Below are positions 33,777 through 42,803 of a stretch of DNA of 51,506 nt, in pieces. A program made the position numbers and the translations under genes. The notes below the pieces were generated by a model that worked only from the letters and a program-made list of their open reading frames with translations, was not told the origin of the DNA and did not search any database. This DNA is from an uncultured Lachnospiraceae bacterium (GTDB taxonomy: Bacteria > Bacillota > Clostridia > Lachnospirales > Lachnospiraceae): the NCBI GenBank assembly GCA_934294885.1, contig CAKRAK010000023.1:1-51506 (forward strand). Direction: 5' to 3'. Positions within the stretch are counted from its first letter, which is position 1. Each line of letters opens with the position of its first letter.

Positions 33777-33896
33777 AGCAATTTTTCCTCCTTTGTAAGA
33801 TGAAACCATACAAAATCCACCATCCGTATTCAGGTTATGACTCATCCTCTTTCATTATTTTCTATTTTACTGTATTTTTTACGGGAAATAGGGAAT

Positions 33897-33931
33897 ACAA
33901 AAAGCCGAAATATCATTTCGGCTTTTTGTAT
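33897..33931. terminator. Near-perfect bidirectional terminator after the ADP-ribosylglycohydrolase gene
   Basis: Arms TACAAAAAGCCGAAA and TTTCGGCTTTTTGTA are perfectly complementary, with a 5-nt loop, and give T-rich 3' ends on both strands. It begins 3 bp past the stop at 33934. Confidence 0.92.
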
Positions 33932-33933
33932 CG

Positions 33934-35043
33934 TTATTGGTTCTCCTGATATGTACCCATAATATATTTGTCTTTCCATTGGTCTGATTTGATTTCACCA
34001 TTTTCAAAAGGACAATCATGATACAAATCCGTAATCAGAGTATCCAAAGTCTCTTTTAGTTCCAAATGCTCCAAAAACGCATCCGGAATCACTTCCACTC
34101 CATGATATGCACCTAAGATATTACCTGTAATCGCCCCGGTGGAATCACTGTCCCCATCATGATTTACCGCTACACAAATGGCTTTTACAAAATCATCCTG
34201 ATACTTCACTGCACAATAAACCGCAATAGAAAGAGCCTCTAGTCCAAACCATCCTTCTCCCAGTTCACGAATGGCATCCAAATCATTAATATCTTCATGT
34301 GCAAGTGCTACCGCTTTATCCATAAAGAGTTCAAAAATATCTACGCCTTCTTTATCTGCATATAATTTTCCCACGGTCGTTTTTGCATCCTGTATAATAC
34401 CTTCCAAATCATCCTGTGTAGTAGATGCTTTTACTATAATATGTACAAGTGCTGCAGCCGGTATATATGCCAAAGGATTACCATGGGTGATTGCCGCAAC
34501 CTCAGCACCAACCTGGTCTACCTCTTCGATTGATTTTAGGTGTTTCGGTAAGTAAAGCCCTACCGGTGCCACTCTCATCACGCCACCGCATCCCATACTG
34601 TTGTTAATAGGGGAATACGTCTTTCCACACCGGTTTGTCTCTAATGCATTGAGACATGTATTACCCGGTGCTCGGCAGGAATACATATCCTGAACATTCA
34701 ACAGCCAACAGGAGCCCAAAGGCACCGGCTTTCCAAAGCTGCTAAACTGAGTATATCTCCAATCCTGATATGCACGATGTACGTACATCGCCCAGTCTCC
34801 CATGATTCCTCTGGTTACAAAACGAGTGTACCCTTTTAACAATCCGCATGCTGTATACATCGTCATCTGGGTATCATCTGAAATCAAAGCCTTGTTATTA
34901 TATAATTTGTGAGATGTAATCCCGTTCTTCCCATATTCTTCTAAAATCTCATCCATTTTTAAAAATTCAACCGGATATCCCAAGGCATCGCCAACCGCGC
35001 CCCCAAGAATACACCCTTTGAATTTACTTAATACTTCATCCAT
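33934..35043 (-). CDS. ADP-ribosylglycohydrolase family protein
   Basis: A DraG-like, two-Mg enzyme that removes ADP-ribose from a protein, nucleic acid or small molecule. The 369-residue protein keeps all the metal-site motifs: GAVGDALGYPVEF near the start, SDDTQMTMYTA, and the closing NHDGDSDSTGAITGNILGA. The ATG at 35043 follows TTGGAG; upstream in-frame codons lack family similarity. No ADP-ribosyltransferase is adjacent, so the substrate cannot be guessed from context. Confidence 0.92.
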   Translation of the reverse strand: MDEVLSKFKGCILGGAVGDALGYPVEFLKMDEILEEYGKNGITSHKLYNNKALISDDTQMTMYTACGLLKGYTRFVTRGIMGDWAMYVHRAYQDWRYTQFSSFGKPVPLGSCWLLNVQDMYSCRAPGNTCLNALETNRCGKTYSPINNSMGCGGVMRVAPVGLYLPKHLKSIEEVDQVGAEVAAITHGNPLAYIPAAALVHIIVKASTTQDDLEGIIQDAKTTVGKLYADKEGVDIFELFMDKAVALAHEDINDLDAIRELGEGWFGLEALSIAVYCAVKYQDDFVKAICVAVNHDGDSDSTGAITGNILGAYHGVEVIPDAFLEHLELKETLDTLITDLYHDCPFENGEIKSDQWKDKYIMGTYQENQ

Positions 35044-35207
35044 ATTTTTCTCCAAATAGTTAATTAACCCTTGTATTATATATATTTTTTTCCATTTATG
35101 CAACTTTTTCCGTATATTGTCGGTAGCATCTGGTATACTGTTACATCCCACAAACCATCTTATCCATTTATCGCTAATAAGAAATTATACTCTAAATCTT
35201 TCTATAA

Positions 35208-35732
35208 TCATGACTTGTACGCCCATAATTTATTCAAAAGAAAATTACATGGAACACAAAAAACAATATTCAATAACGGTGCAACATATTTAGAAAAATG
35301 AAATACGTGTATCCACATGGCAGATAACACATTATTCAAAATGAGTCCGGTTACCGCATAACTGGCATATGTCTTTAACAGGGTCTGAACCTTTTCTTTT
35401 TTTGTCTTATGACTGACATCAAACACGAACTTTGTGCTTAATTCATAAGCCCATAATACACTAAGCAGAAATGCCATAATATTGGCAATTATATAGTCAT
35501 AGCTCACATGACATCCGGACAATAAAAAAAGGGTTATTACATTCACTCCATAGGAAACCAGTGTGTTTGTTACTCCTACAATACAAAAACGTACAAACTG
35601 GAAAAATGCATCCCATTTTTCTTCATCCCACTGAATATGAAAAATAGAAAGTATCCCATTCATGATTGTTCTTATTATTTTCTCCAAGATATTCCACACC
35701 ATTATCATGTTTTTATTTTGTTGTTTTTCCAT
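35208..35732 (-). CDS. GtrA-like family membrane protein
   Basis: GtrA-like proteins have four membrane segments and are thought to flip polyprenyl-linked sugars or support cell-surface glycan modification. The 174-residue protein has a soluble N-terminal part (1-50), then FVRFCIVGVTNTLVSYGVN, the family signature, and hydrophobic segments at about 54-73, 82-102, 123-140 and 148-166. Its start overlaps the end of the diguanylate-cyclase-like gene by 20 nt. No glycosyltransferase lies beside it. Confidence 0.85.
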   Translation of the reverse strand: MEKQQNKNMIMVWNILEKIIRTIMNGILSIFHIQWDEEKWDAFFQFVRFCIVGVTNTLVSYGVNVITLFLLSGCHVSYDYIIANIMAFLLSVLWAYELSTKFVFDVSHKTKKEKVQTLLKTYASYAVTGLILNNVLSAMWIHVFHFSKYVAPLLNIVFCVPCNFLLNKLWAYKS

Positions 35733-37083
35733 CTCTGTAGTCTCTTTCGTTATTTTTGTTTCTTTTGTAATCCATAGCTTTATCCTGATACATCAGCTGC
35801 TCCGCAACTAACAATACTTTATCCATGTTACATACGGAACGGTTTCCGGAAGCAATATGTTGTACATCTGAGCCAATTGCAAGAATCACATGATTTTCGA
35901 ATGCCACCTGTTTTAATTTCGCAGCTTTCTTCTTCAATCTTTCCTCATCATCTTCCTTGCATAACACAACCAGTTCATCTCCACCAATACGGAATAATCC
36001 TTCCGCACCAAAAACCTTCCGCATGCTGTCGCAAGCTCTTAAAATCAAGGCATCACCTTCTTTATGTCCCAGTGTATCATTTGTCCGTTTCAAACCGGTA
36101 ATGTCACAATACACAACTCCGATGGCGTGTTTGCCAATATGCTCCTCTAAATATCGTTCCATGGCAAACCGGTTTCCAAACTTTGTAAGCTGGTCACTGT
36201 AGCTCATAGCCTCCAGCTGGGAATATAAATTTCTTCTCTTTAGGCAGGATACAATAAAGTAACCAACGGTCTGTAGCAGATTCTGAATATGCTTTAATTC
36301 TTTTCCTTTTGGATTGTCCACTCCGTAAAATCCAACATTGATATTATCTACATACAAAGGAACCACAACAAGGGAATTAATATTCTGTCGTTTTAAATTA
36401 TCGTACTGTAAAGGATCACTTGTTTTTATATCCTCAATGTTTTCTATTATAATACATTTTCCCTCCTGAAACTGCTGATACCAATTTGAACATAACTCCG
36501 GCTCCAGATTCTGGAGATTTTGTATCTCCGGTGTAACTCCATTAGTAACCCATTCATATGTGTTATCATCATTTCCCATTTCATTTTTTTCAAATATGTA
36601 GGTTCTGTCTCCATCCAATGCCTTGCCAAGGTATTCCAAATAAATATTCAATGATTGTTCCGGCGTTTGCGCCCGCAATGCCAGACGCATGCCCTCATTG
36701 GCAACCTCCTCCATATTCTGATGTTCCTCAAATATATCCTTTTGCCGGTGCATCGTATTCTCAATCGCAATCTCAAATCGACAACGTCTGCCTTCATCGA
36801 TAACTAATATATCCTTTAGGATGTAATAATGGTCTACAATCGGATTATAATACTGCCACTCTGCAAATTTTCCTTCTTCCAGTTCCCCGTTATTGCAAAA
36901 TGCACAGGGAACATTATTTTTTTGCAACAACTCATAACATTTTTTTCCTTTTATCTCTTCCAGCGAATGAAAATTATATAACTGCAAAGTTTTTTTATTC
37001 ATATATATCAACTCATGGGTATCGATATCTGCCACATAAACTATTTCATTTATATTTTCAAAAAACTCCCAAATTTTCTCCAT
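35713..37083 (-). CDS. PAS-GAF-GGDEF sensor protein (putative diguanylate cyclase)
   Basis: The 456-residue cytoplasmic protein has an N-terminal PAS-like domain (about 1-110; EIVYVADIDTHELIYMNKKT, with CAFC), a GAF domain (about 140-290) and a C-terminal GGDEF domain (about 295-445; YSDQLTKFGNRFAMERYL, then YCDITGLKRTND). The active-site loop reads RIGGDELVV rather than GGDEF or GGEEF. The metal-binding acidic residues are kept, so activity is possible but not certain. No EAL domain and no RxxD inhibitory site are obvious. Confidence 0.88.
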   Translation of the reverse strand: MEKIWEFFENINEIVYVADIDTHELIYMNKKTLQLYNFHSLEEIKGKKCYELLQKNNVPCAFCNNGELEEGKFAEWQYYNPIVDHYYILKDILVIDEGRRCRFEIAIENTMHRQKDIFEEHQNMEEVANEGMRLALRAQTPEQSLNIYLEYLGKALDGDRTYIFEKNEMGNDDNTYEWVTNGVTPEIQNLQNLEPELCSNWYQQFQEGKCIIIENIEDIKTSDPLQYDNLKRQNINSLVVVPLYVDNINVGFYGVDNPKGKELKHIQNLLQTVGYFIVSCLKRRNLYSQLEAMSYSDQLTKFGNRFAMERYLEEHIGKHAIGVVYCDITGLKRTNDTLGHKEGDALILRACDSMRKVFGAEGLFRIGGDELVVLCKEDDEERLKKKAAKLKQVAFENHVILAIGSDVQHIASGNRSVCNMDKVLLVAEQLMYQDKAMDYKRNKNNERDYRDGKTTK

Positions 37084-37103
37084 GGTATATCATTCCTTTC
37101 CAC

Positions 37104-37146
37104 AAAAAAGGAACGGTCCAGTATCCACATCTGAACCATTCCTTTT
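37104..37146 (-). terminator. Terminator after the amino-acid symporter gene
   Basis: On the minus strand a stem of about 14 bp (AAAAGGAATGGTTC with GGACCGTTCCTTTT, G-U pairs included) encloses a 13-nt loop and ends in a T-run. It precedes the GGDEF gene by about 20 bp. Confidence 0.8.
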
Positions 37147-37244
37147 CAGGACAGTATTATGGTGCTGTACCTCACCTTCCTCATATGACTCACTTATGAA
37201 TGAATCATACCACAAAATACTGTCTTTGTCGATTATTCTTTTTA

Positions 37245-38669
37245 TCAATCACTGATTTCTCCGTTTTTATGACGTTCAAAGAAATTCTTTGTTTCTTTTA
37301 CCACAACACCATTTAACGCGAAAATCGCAATCATATTCGGGATTGCCATCAAGCCATTAAAAATATCCGCAATCGTCCATACCGCACTTACGGTCATATA
37401 CGGGCCAATGAACACTGCAAAAATGTACAACCAACGGTATGTAAGAATTGTCTTTTTGCTTCCCTTTGACAAATATTCCAGACAACGCTCTGAGTAATAA
37501 TCCCATCCGAGAATGGTAGTAAATGCAAAAAATACAAGACATAACATCAATAAAAATGCTGCAACCTGATTGGAGATCGGTAAGCCCTGCTGGAATGCAT
37601 AGGTTGTAACCTGAACACCCTCTAAGCCTTCCTGCTGCCATGCACCGGTTAATACAATAGACAAACCTGTCATGGTACAGATTACTACAGTATCAATAAA
37701 TGTTCCGGTCATAGATACCAAGCCCTGACGTACCGGCTCATTTGTCTTTGCAGCCGCAGCCGCAATCGGAGCAGAACCAAGACCTGCTTCGTTAGAGAAA
37801 ATACCTCTTGCAACACCCTTTTGCATCGCAACTATCATAGATCCGACAATACCACCGGTAACTGCTTTCGGGTTAAATGCACCCTTAACAATTACAACGA
37901 CCGCAGTCGGAATCTCTCTAAAGTTAAAAATCAAAAGTGCCACACAAATTACAACATAAATAATTGCCATAAATGGTACAATAACCTGTGATACACTGGC
38001 AATTCTCTGAATACCACCGATCAATACCAACGCAACGCAGATACTTAAGATTAATGAAGCAATTACAACTGTCCATGAATATTCCCCAATAAACGGAATA
38101 TTTACTGTCCATGTTCCCTTTGGATCGAAAAATCCCTTTACCGCAGATGAAATACCGTTTACCTGAGAAAAGGTTCCGATTCCCATTAAACCAACACAGA
38201 TTCCAAAAAAAGCAAACAGCTTAGCAAGCCATTTCCATTTTTCTCCCATTCCTTTTTCAATATAATAAAACGGTCCGCCTAAAGCATGATTTTCAGAATC
38301 TACCACACGATATTTAACTGCCAGTAAACCCTCGGAATACTTTGTTGCCATTCCAAGTAATGCTGCAACCTCCATCCAGAACAATGCACCTGGGCCACCT
38401 GCACCAATGGCAGTTGCCACACCGACAATATTACCGGTTCCGATTGTAGCCGATAATGCCGTACACAAGGCACCAAAAGAGGTTACTTCTCCTTCGCCGC
38501 CTTCTTCATTCTTAACCATCCACCTTAAAGCCAAGGGAAGCTTACGGAATTGCAAAAGTCCCAGACGAATTGTAAGCAGCAGTCCCCCGGCAAGAATCAA
38601 TACCATAAGGGGCGGTCCCCAAACAAAATCGTCAATCATTCCCAACAGCTTGTTAAAACTTTCCCACAT
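37245..38669 (-). CDS. Alanine/glycine:cation symporter (AGCS family)
   Basis: A sodium- or proton-coupled uptake carrier for alanine or glycine. The 474-residue protein has about ten to eleven membrane segments. The family signature is seen in SFGALCTALSATIGTGNIVGVATAI and in the later GVARGIFSNEAGLGSAPIAAAAAKT and FAFTTILGWDYYSERC. I set the start at the ATG at 38669, directly after CAGGAGGAAAATT; the earlier in-frame ATG (38693) lies upstream of that site. A terminator follows. Confidence 0.93.
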   Translation of the reverse strand: MWESFNKLLGMIDDFVWGPPLMVLILAGGLLLTIRLGLLQFRKLPLALRWMVKNEEGGEGEVTSFGALCTALSATIGTGNIVGVATAIGAGGPGALFWMEVAALLGMATKYSEGLLAVKYRVVDSENHALGGPFYYIEKGMGEKWKWLAKLFAFFGICVGLMGIGTFSQVNGISSAVKGFFDPKGTWTVNIPFIGEYSWTVVIASLILSICVALVLIGGIQRIASVSQVIVPFMAIIYVVICVALLIFNFREIPTAVVVIVKGAFNPKAVTGGIVGSMIVAMQKGVARGIFSNEAGLGSAPIAAAAAKTNEPVRQGLVSMTGTFIDTVVICTMTGLSIVLTGAWQQEGLEGVQVTTYAFQQGLPISNQVAAFLLMLCLVFFAFTTILGWDYYSERCLEYLSKGSKKTILTYRWLYIFAVFIGPYMTVSAVWTIADIFNGLMAIPNMIAIFALNGVVVKETKNFFERHKNGEISD

Positions 38670-38719
38670 AATTTTCCTCCTGTTTTCTCTCATCTTCAGT
38701 TATTTTCAACTTTGATATC

Positions 38720-39208
38720 CTACCATAAATCAAATAAAATAGAAAGAGCAAGATGAAAAATACCCAATGGAATCTGAAATAACAACAGGATAATCATACC
38801 GCCCACAAACATTCTTATGAACATTTTTATAACCAATTTCATAGAGTTTCCTATATTGTTGGCTCTGGCATCCTCTATATTATCAACCTGACACCAACGT
38901 ACCTTCTGACAGTCCGGACAATATATTTTTCTTGCATAATATTGGTATTTAGGGGCATTAACAAAGGCACCGTGTTTTATCTTTGTCCTTGTCGTAGATT
39001 TCTGTTTATAAAAAATACCTCTTAAGTCTTTCCCTTTTGCATCAAATTTCAATTGACACCGGCTGCAGGAAACATGATATAAAAACGGAGTATCCCGATA
39101 GGATTTTTCTACATCCAATATCAGCCAGATTATACATCCGATTACCCATAGTAAAAGAAAAACACCCATTCCAATCACACAAATCAATTCCAATGTATTT
39201 CTATCCAT
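38720..39208 (-). CDS. Membrane protein with split zinc-ribbon, unknown function
   Basis: The 162-residue protein has one membrane segment near the N-terminus (about 8-31) and another near the C-terminus (about 132-158). The middle domain carries CSRC and CPDC knuckles about 48 residues apart (CSRCQLKFDAKG, then KIYCPDCQKVRWC), together a likely zinc ribbon facing the cytoplasm. I do not recognise the family. The ATG at 39208 follows AAGGGG at 6 nt. The symporter gene follows in the same direction. Confidence 0.68.
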   Translation of the reverse strand: MDRNTLELICVIGMGVFLLLWVIGCIIWLILDVEKSYRDTPFLYHVSCSRCQLKFDAKGKDLRGIFYKQKSTTRTKIKHGAFVNAPKYQYYARKIYCPDCQKVRWCQVDNIEDARANNIGNSMKLVIKMFIRMFVGGMIILLLFQIPLGIFHLALSILFDLW

Positions 39209-39297
39209 ATTAAGCCCCTTCATATATCTTCTTTATGACACATCCAAAAACAATCCCAAAGTGGGTGGAGATGTCGTTATCCATTGTCAATAAATTT

Positions 39298-39945
39298 CTA
39301 TAGTTCTTTTCTGTCCATGATTCTACAGCTTATTAAAAACGAAACCACTATCACAATCAACATAAAACCAATCCCAACAGCAACGATTAATTTATCCTGA
39401 ATAGAATCTAACTGCTGCAGCACAGCACTTATTTTTTCCTTTCCAATCAATTTTATCAAAATATGTATAGCAGCACCTACAGCCCCTAAGGTTCCCAATA
39501 AAACAATTCTGCTCTTTTCTGCTCCAAATTTTAATTGAAGCGGTATAATAATAGACATCATTAAAAAAATCACAGGTAAGAAGCTGACTGTCATTTGTAA
39601 TTCCTCTTTTAATATAATCTCCTCATCTCTTACCATCTTTGCCACAAAATATAAAATATCTGCTACAATCCAAGAACCTATTGCACCTAATATGCAGAGC
39701 AAATATTTTTCCTGAACATAAAGCTTACGGTTTACCGGTAATGTCATCAGGAATTGATATCCATTTTCAATCTCATCATAAGAAATAGTACTTATCAGAA
39801 CAACCAATATTAAAAATGGCAAATAACCCAATATAAATGCTCCGCTTTGTGACATTCCTAAGGAAAAAGCCAAAATTATAAAAAGCAATAACATATTTTT
39901 TCTCTGTAGCAACAAACGAATATCTTTTTCTAACAATCCTCTCAT
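39298..39945 (-). CDS. ABC-2 type transporter permease subunit
   Basis: The 215-residue hydrophobic protein has about six membrane segments and a basic N-terminal helix (LLEKDIRLLLQRK). This is the layout of YtrC/YhcI-type or BcrB-type permeases that pair with the preceding ATPase. Its ATG overlaps the ATPase stop by one base, so the pair is translationally coupled. The substrate is unknown; GntR-YtrA-type operons often respond to wall antibiotics or peptides. Confidence 0.82.
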   Translation of the reverse strand: MRGLLEKDIRLLLQRKNMLLLFIILAFSLGMSQSGAFILGYLPFLILVVLISTISYDEIENGYQFLMTLPVNRKLYVQEKYLLCILGAIGSWIVADILYFVAKMVRDEEIILKEELQMTVSFLPVIFLMMSIIIPLQLKFGAEKSRIVLLGTLGAVGAAIHILIKLIGKEKISAVLQQLDSIQDKLIVAVGIGFMLIVIVVSFLISCRIMDRKEL

Positions 39946-40793
39946 TACCGATATCCTCCCGTCATCATTAAAATCAATTCATCAATTCCACCATTTTCCA
40001 TCACAAGCTCCGGATAATTCTCTCTGTAAAATTGTTTGTCCTTTACCAGACACGCATAGCCATAGTATTCCTTCCAGCTTTGCAGCACAGATTCTTTCTC
40101 TAATTCCTTATATTGCATTTCATCCACTTTCAATACACCATACTTTTCTAATAAAGTATCGATATCTTCATGTAATAGTATTTTACCATCATGAATCAAA
40201 TAAATGTCGTCACACAAACGTTCTAAATCCGAGGCAATATGTGAAGTAATGAGAATACTTCTGCTATTATCTTCTGCCATATAGGAACGCAACATATCCT
40301 GAACCCGATTTCTGGCATCTACATCCAATCCGGCTGTCGGTTCATCTAAAACCAATAGCTTTGCCTGATGTGTAATAGCAATCAACATCTTTAACACGGC
40401 TCTCATTCCAGTTGAAAACTCTCCAATTCTTTTTTTCATTGGCAATTGCAATTCCTCACATTTTGTCAGGAAGAAATTCTTGTCAAAGGATACATACATT
40501 TTTTCCAGAATTTTCAAAATGTCTGTTATCATTAACTGGGAGCTAAATCCCGATTCTGCTAAAGCAGCACCTAAATTCTGCTTGTTTTCCAGCGTCAGTT
40601 CATCAATATCCCGGTTAAGAATCTGTATTCTTCCGCTGTCCATTTTCGTAAGCCCTAATAGTAGTTTAATTGCTGTACTTTTCCCTGCACCGTTTTTCCC
40701 AACCAATCTGGTAATTCTTCCCTCCGGAATCTCCAAGGAAACATCAAACTGAAAGTTTCCATAATCTTTTCTGACATTTTCTAACTGAATCAT
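39945..40793 (-). CDS. ABC transporter ATP-binding protein (YtrB/BcrA-like)
   Basis: The 282-residue protein has Walker A GKNGAGKST (about 33-41), the signature FSTGMRAVLKML (in place of LSGGQ), Walker B LLVLDEPTAGLD and the switch histidine in LITSHIASDLERL. A C-terminal extension of about 70 residues is typical of this subfamily. GGGGGGTTGATAG precedes the ATG. It lies between the GntR regulator and the permease. Confidence 0.92.
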   Translation of the reverse strand: MIQLENVRKDYGNFQFDVSLEIPEGRITRLVGKNGAGKSTAIKLLLGLTKMDSGRIQILNRDIDELTLENKQNLGAALAESGFSSQLMITDILKILEKMYVSFDKNFFLTKCEELQLPMKKRIGEFSTGMRAVLKMLIAITHQAKLLVLDEPTAGLDVDARNRVQDMLRSYMAEDNSRSILITSHIASDLERLCDDIYLIHDGKILLHEDIDTLLEKYGVLKVDEMQYKELEKESVLQSWKEYYGYACLVKDKQFYRENYPELVMENGGIDELILMMTGGYR

Positions 40794-40835
40794 CTATCAA
40801 CCCCCCTGTTCCTCTAAAAACATCATTGCCACAGC

Positions 40836-41204
40836 TTATTCCATGAATAATTGTACAATTTCCAGAATCTCTTCCTTACTAAGACCGATTAGTCTTGCTT
40901 TTTCAATTGCCTTTTCAAAATCAGATTCCACAAGTTTTCTGCGGGCTTCCACCGCCAACTGTTTATCGGAAGCAGTTACATAGGTTCCTTTCCCATGTAC
41001 GGTTGTTACAAATCCTTCTTCCTCTAATTTGTCATAGGCTTTTTTTACGGTTAATGCACTGATACGAAGTTCCCCTGCAAGTGCCCGGACAGAGGGTAAC
41101 GCCTCACCTTCCCTCAGTTTTTGGGTAATAATTGCCGACTTGATCTGTTCCATTAACTGTTCATAAATTGGTACCATAGATGAGTGATTTAAAATAATAT
41201 GCAT
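40836..41204 (-). CDS. GntR-family transcriptional regulator, YtrA subfamily
   Basis: The 122-residue protein is the short YtrA form of GntR: a winged-helix domain (about 1-75; IYEQLMEQIKSAIITQKLREGEALPSVRALAGELRISALTVKKAYDKLEEEGFV) and a short helical dimerisation tail. It very likely represses its own operon with the ABC genes that follow 42 bp downstream. A matching pair of inverted 18-bp operators covers its promoter. The ligand is unknown. Confidence 0.93.
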   Translation of the reverse strand: MHIILNHSSMVPIYEQLMEQIKSAIITQKLREGEALPSVRALAGELRISALTVKKAYDKLEEEGFVTTVHGKGTYVTASDKQLAVEARRKLVESDFEKAIEKARLIGLSKEEILEIVQLFME

Positions 41205-41224
41205 AAAATTATCTCCTTATCTGC

Positions 41225-41273
41225 AAACAGTATATAACAGTTCCAGTGTGTTGTCAACTGTTATGCACTGTTT
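41225..41273 (-). promoter_or_regulatory. GntR-ABC operon promoter flanked by paired inverted operators
   Basis: On the minus strand, perfect -35 TTGACA (41252-41257), 17 bp, and -10 TATACT (41229-41234). AAACAGTATATAACAGTT (41225-41242) and AACTGTTATGCACTGTTT (41256-41273) form an inverted repeat of 18-bp arms matching at 16 positions, 13 bp apart. Each arm holds two ACAGT half-sites, and the arms overlap the -10 and the -35. This is a likely autoregulatory operator. Confidence 0.85.
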
Positions 41274-41374
41274 ATATATATGACATAAAGACGGGACATA
41301 CTCTGGACATCTCGCTCTGATTATCAGCCGTCAAATGCAGCCCATAAATCCATGCATTTTCCTTGACACCATAA

Positions 41375-41408
41375 CAAAAAATGCTCCCCGTCCTTGGACG
41401 GGAAGCAT
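41375..41408 (-). terminator. Intrinsic terminator after the ZIP transporter gene
   Basis: A 12-13-bp G+C-rich stem (ATGCTTCCCGTCC/GGACGGGGAGCAT) with a tiny loop is followed by six T residues on the minus strand, 3 bp past the stop. Confidence 0.93.
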
Positions 41409-41411
41409 CGA

Positions 41412-42194
41412 TTATCCAAAAATAATATCCAAAATCATCATACCGGCAAAACCCAGCATAAAAAATATAGTAGCCGCATTGAAATGGGTTCCTTCTGACA
41501 TTTCAGGAATCAGTTCTTCTACTACGACATATATCATTGCCCCTGCCGCAAAGCTTAATAGCACCGGCATAAAGGGAACGATCAAGGATGCCAATAGAAT
41601 TGTAATCAGACCTGCAACCGGTTCCACAGCTCCCGAAAGAATACCCTGCACACATGCCTTTGACTTGCTCATTCCATTGGCATGCAAAGGCATGGAAATA
41701 ATTGCGCCTTCCGGAAAATTCTGTATGGCAATTCCGATTGCCAATGACAATGCCGCAGAAAAGGATACCATGGAATTTTCCTGCATCCATCCTGCATAAA
41801 GAACCCCTACAGCCATTCCTTCCGGTATATTATGAATTACCACGGCTAAAACAAGCATTGTTGTTTTCCGCAAATCACTCTTTGGTCCTTCTACAGATTC
41901 ATCTAAGTGCATATGGGGCGTAAAACTGTCAATCAACAACAGAAATACCATTCCCAGACAAAATCCCAAAGCAACAGGTACTACTGCAAGCTTCCCCATG
42001 CTTTCCCTTGCCTGTTCCACCGCAGGTATCAATAAACTCCAAAAGGAAGCCGATACCATAACGCCGGCAGCAAAGCCTGTAAGAATCCTCTGCAATTTTC
42101 GGTTCATCTCATGTCTCATAAACAGAACCATCATTGCTCCGAGAGAGGTTCCGATAAAGGGAACCAGTAATCCGACTAAAATCTTAACAATCAT
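41412..42194 (-). CDS. ZIP-family divalent metal transporter
   Basis: ZIP carriers bring zinc, iron or manganese into the cytoplasm. The 260-residue protein has eight predicted membrane segments. The metal-site motif HNIPEGMAVG lies in segment IV and QNFPEGAIISMP in segment V, with a His-containing loop PHMHLDE before them. It follows the DUF3793 gene by 42 bp with no terminator between, so it is probably the last gene of a flavodoxin-DUF3793-ZIP transcript that ends at the strong terminator beyond it. Confidence 0.9.
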   Translation of the reverse strand: MIVKILVGLLVPFIGTSLGAMMVLFMRHEMNRKLQRILTGFAAGVMVSASFWSLLIPAVEQARESMGKLAVVPVALGFCLGMVFLLLIDSFTPHMHLDESVEGPKSDLRKTTMLVLAVVIHNIPEGMAVGVLYAGWMQENSMVSFSAALSLAIGIAIQNFPEGAIISMPLHANGMSKSKACVQGILSGAVEPVAGLITILLASLIVPFMPVLLSFAAGAMIYVVVEELIPEMSEGTHFNAATIFFMLGFAGMMILDIIFG

Positions 42195-42236
42195 ACCATC
42201 GCTCTTTTCCTATTATGCTTCTAAGATACAATCCTG

Positions 42237-42800
42237 CTATGCATTTACAGTCATATCATAAAGACTTCTTCCTGCTTTATATACTCTTACGTATACTTCC
42301 TTACATTTTTTTAATTTACAGAAAAAGCACATAGCGGACTGCACATCATAATAAACCTTCCACTCACCACATAAAGCACATCCTTCACCCTTTTGTCGAA
42401 TAAACTCCTTAACATCAGCAATAGGATATCCCAAAAACACACCGATTTCATGTGGAAAGCCTTCCGTAGAAGCAATTCTTTCTTTTAACGTTCTTAAATA
42501 TGATGTTATCACAAATTCAGAAGAAACATCATACCCAAATTCGTACAAAAAGCCCTTAATTTCACAACGATTCAACAAATTTAAAAGCTGCGTCCTTCTG
42601 TACACATATAAAAGATAGAAATTATTTTCACCCTTCATTAATTCTATGTAAATGCCCTTGGAATTCAACTTCCGGTTCATCCCGGCAATCATTCTCGTAC
42701 ATTCTCCCAAATCTGCAAATTTGAAATTATATAAATTCGCAACCTTTATTCCTGCAAGGGTAGGGGCTGCATTCCGGATTAAGCTTTCTTCAAATCCCAT
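42237..42800 (-). CDS. DUF3793 family protein
   Basis: The 187-residue protein has the DUF3793 signature FPHEIGVFLGYPIADVKEFI in the middle, followed by CALCGEWKVYYDVQSAMCFFCKLKKC. It is soluble, with several cysteines near the C-terminus. The function is unknown. Members of this family are, from memory, often next to flavodoxin or ferrous-iron transport genes in Clostridia. Here it starts 3 bp after the flavodoxin stop. Confidence 0.85.
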   Translation of the reverse strand: MGFEESLIRNAAPTLAGIKVANLYNFKFADLGECTRMIAGMNRKLNSKGIYIELMKGENNFYLLYVYRRTQLLNLLNRCEIKGFLYEFGYDVSSEFVITSYLRTLKERIASTEGFPHEIGVFLGYPIADVKEFIRQKGEGCALCGEWKVYYDVQSAMCFFCKLKKCKEVYVRVYKAGRSLYDMTVNA

Positions 42801-42803
42801 AAT

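Noticed and set aside
33777..33845. N-terminal extension of the DUF1015 protein
   Set aside because: It would include the AAAGGAGG ribosome-binding site as codons and shows no family similarity.
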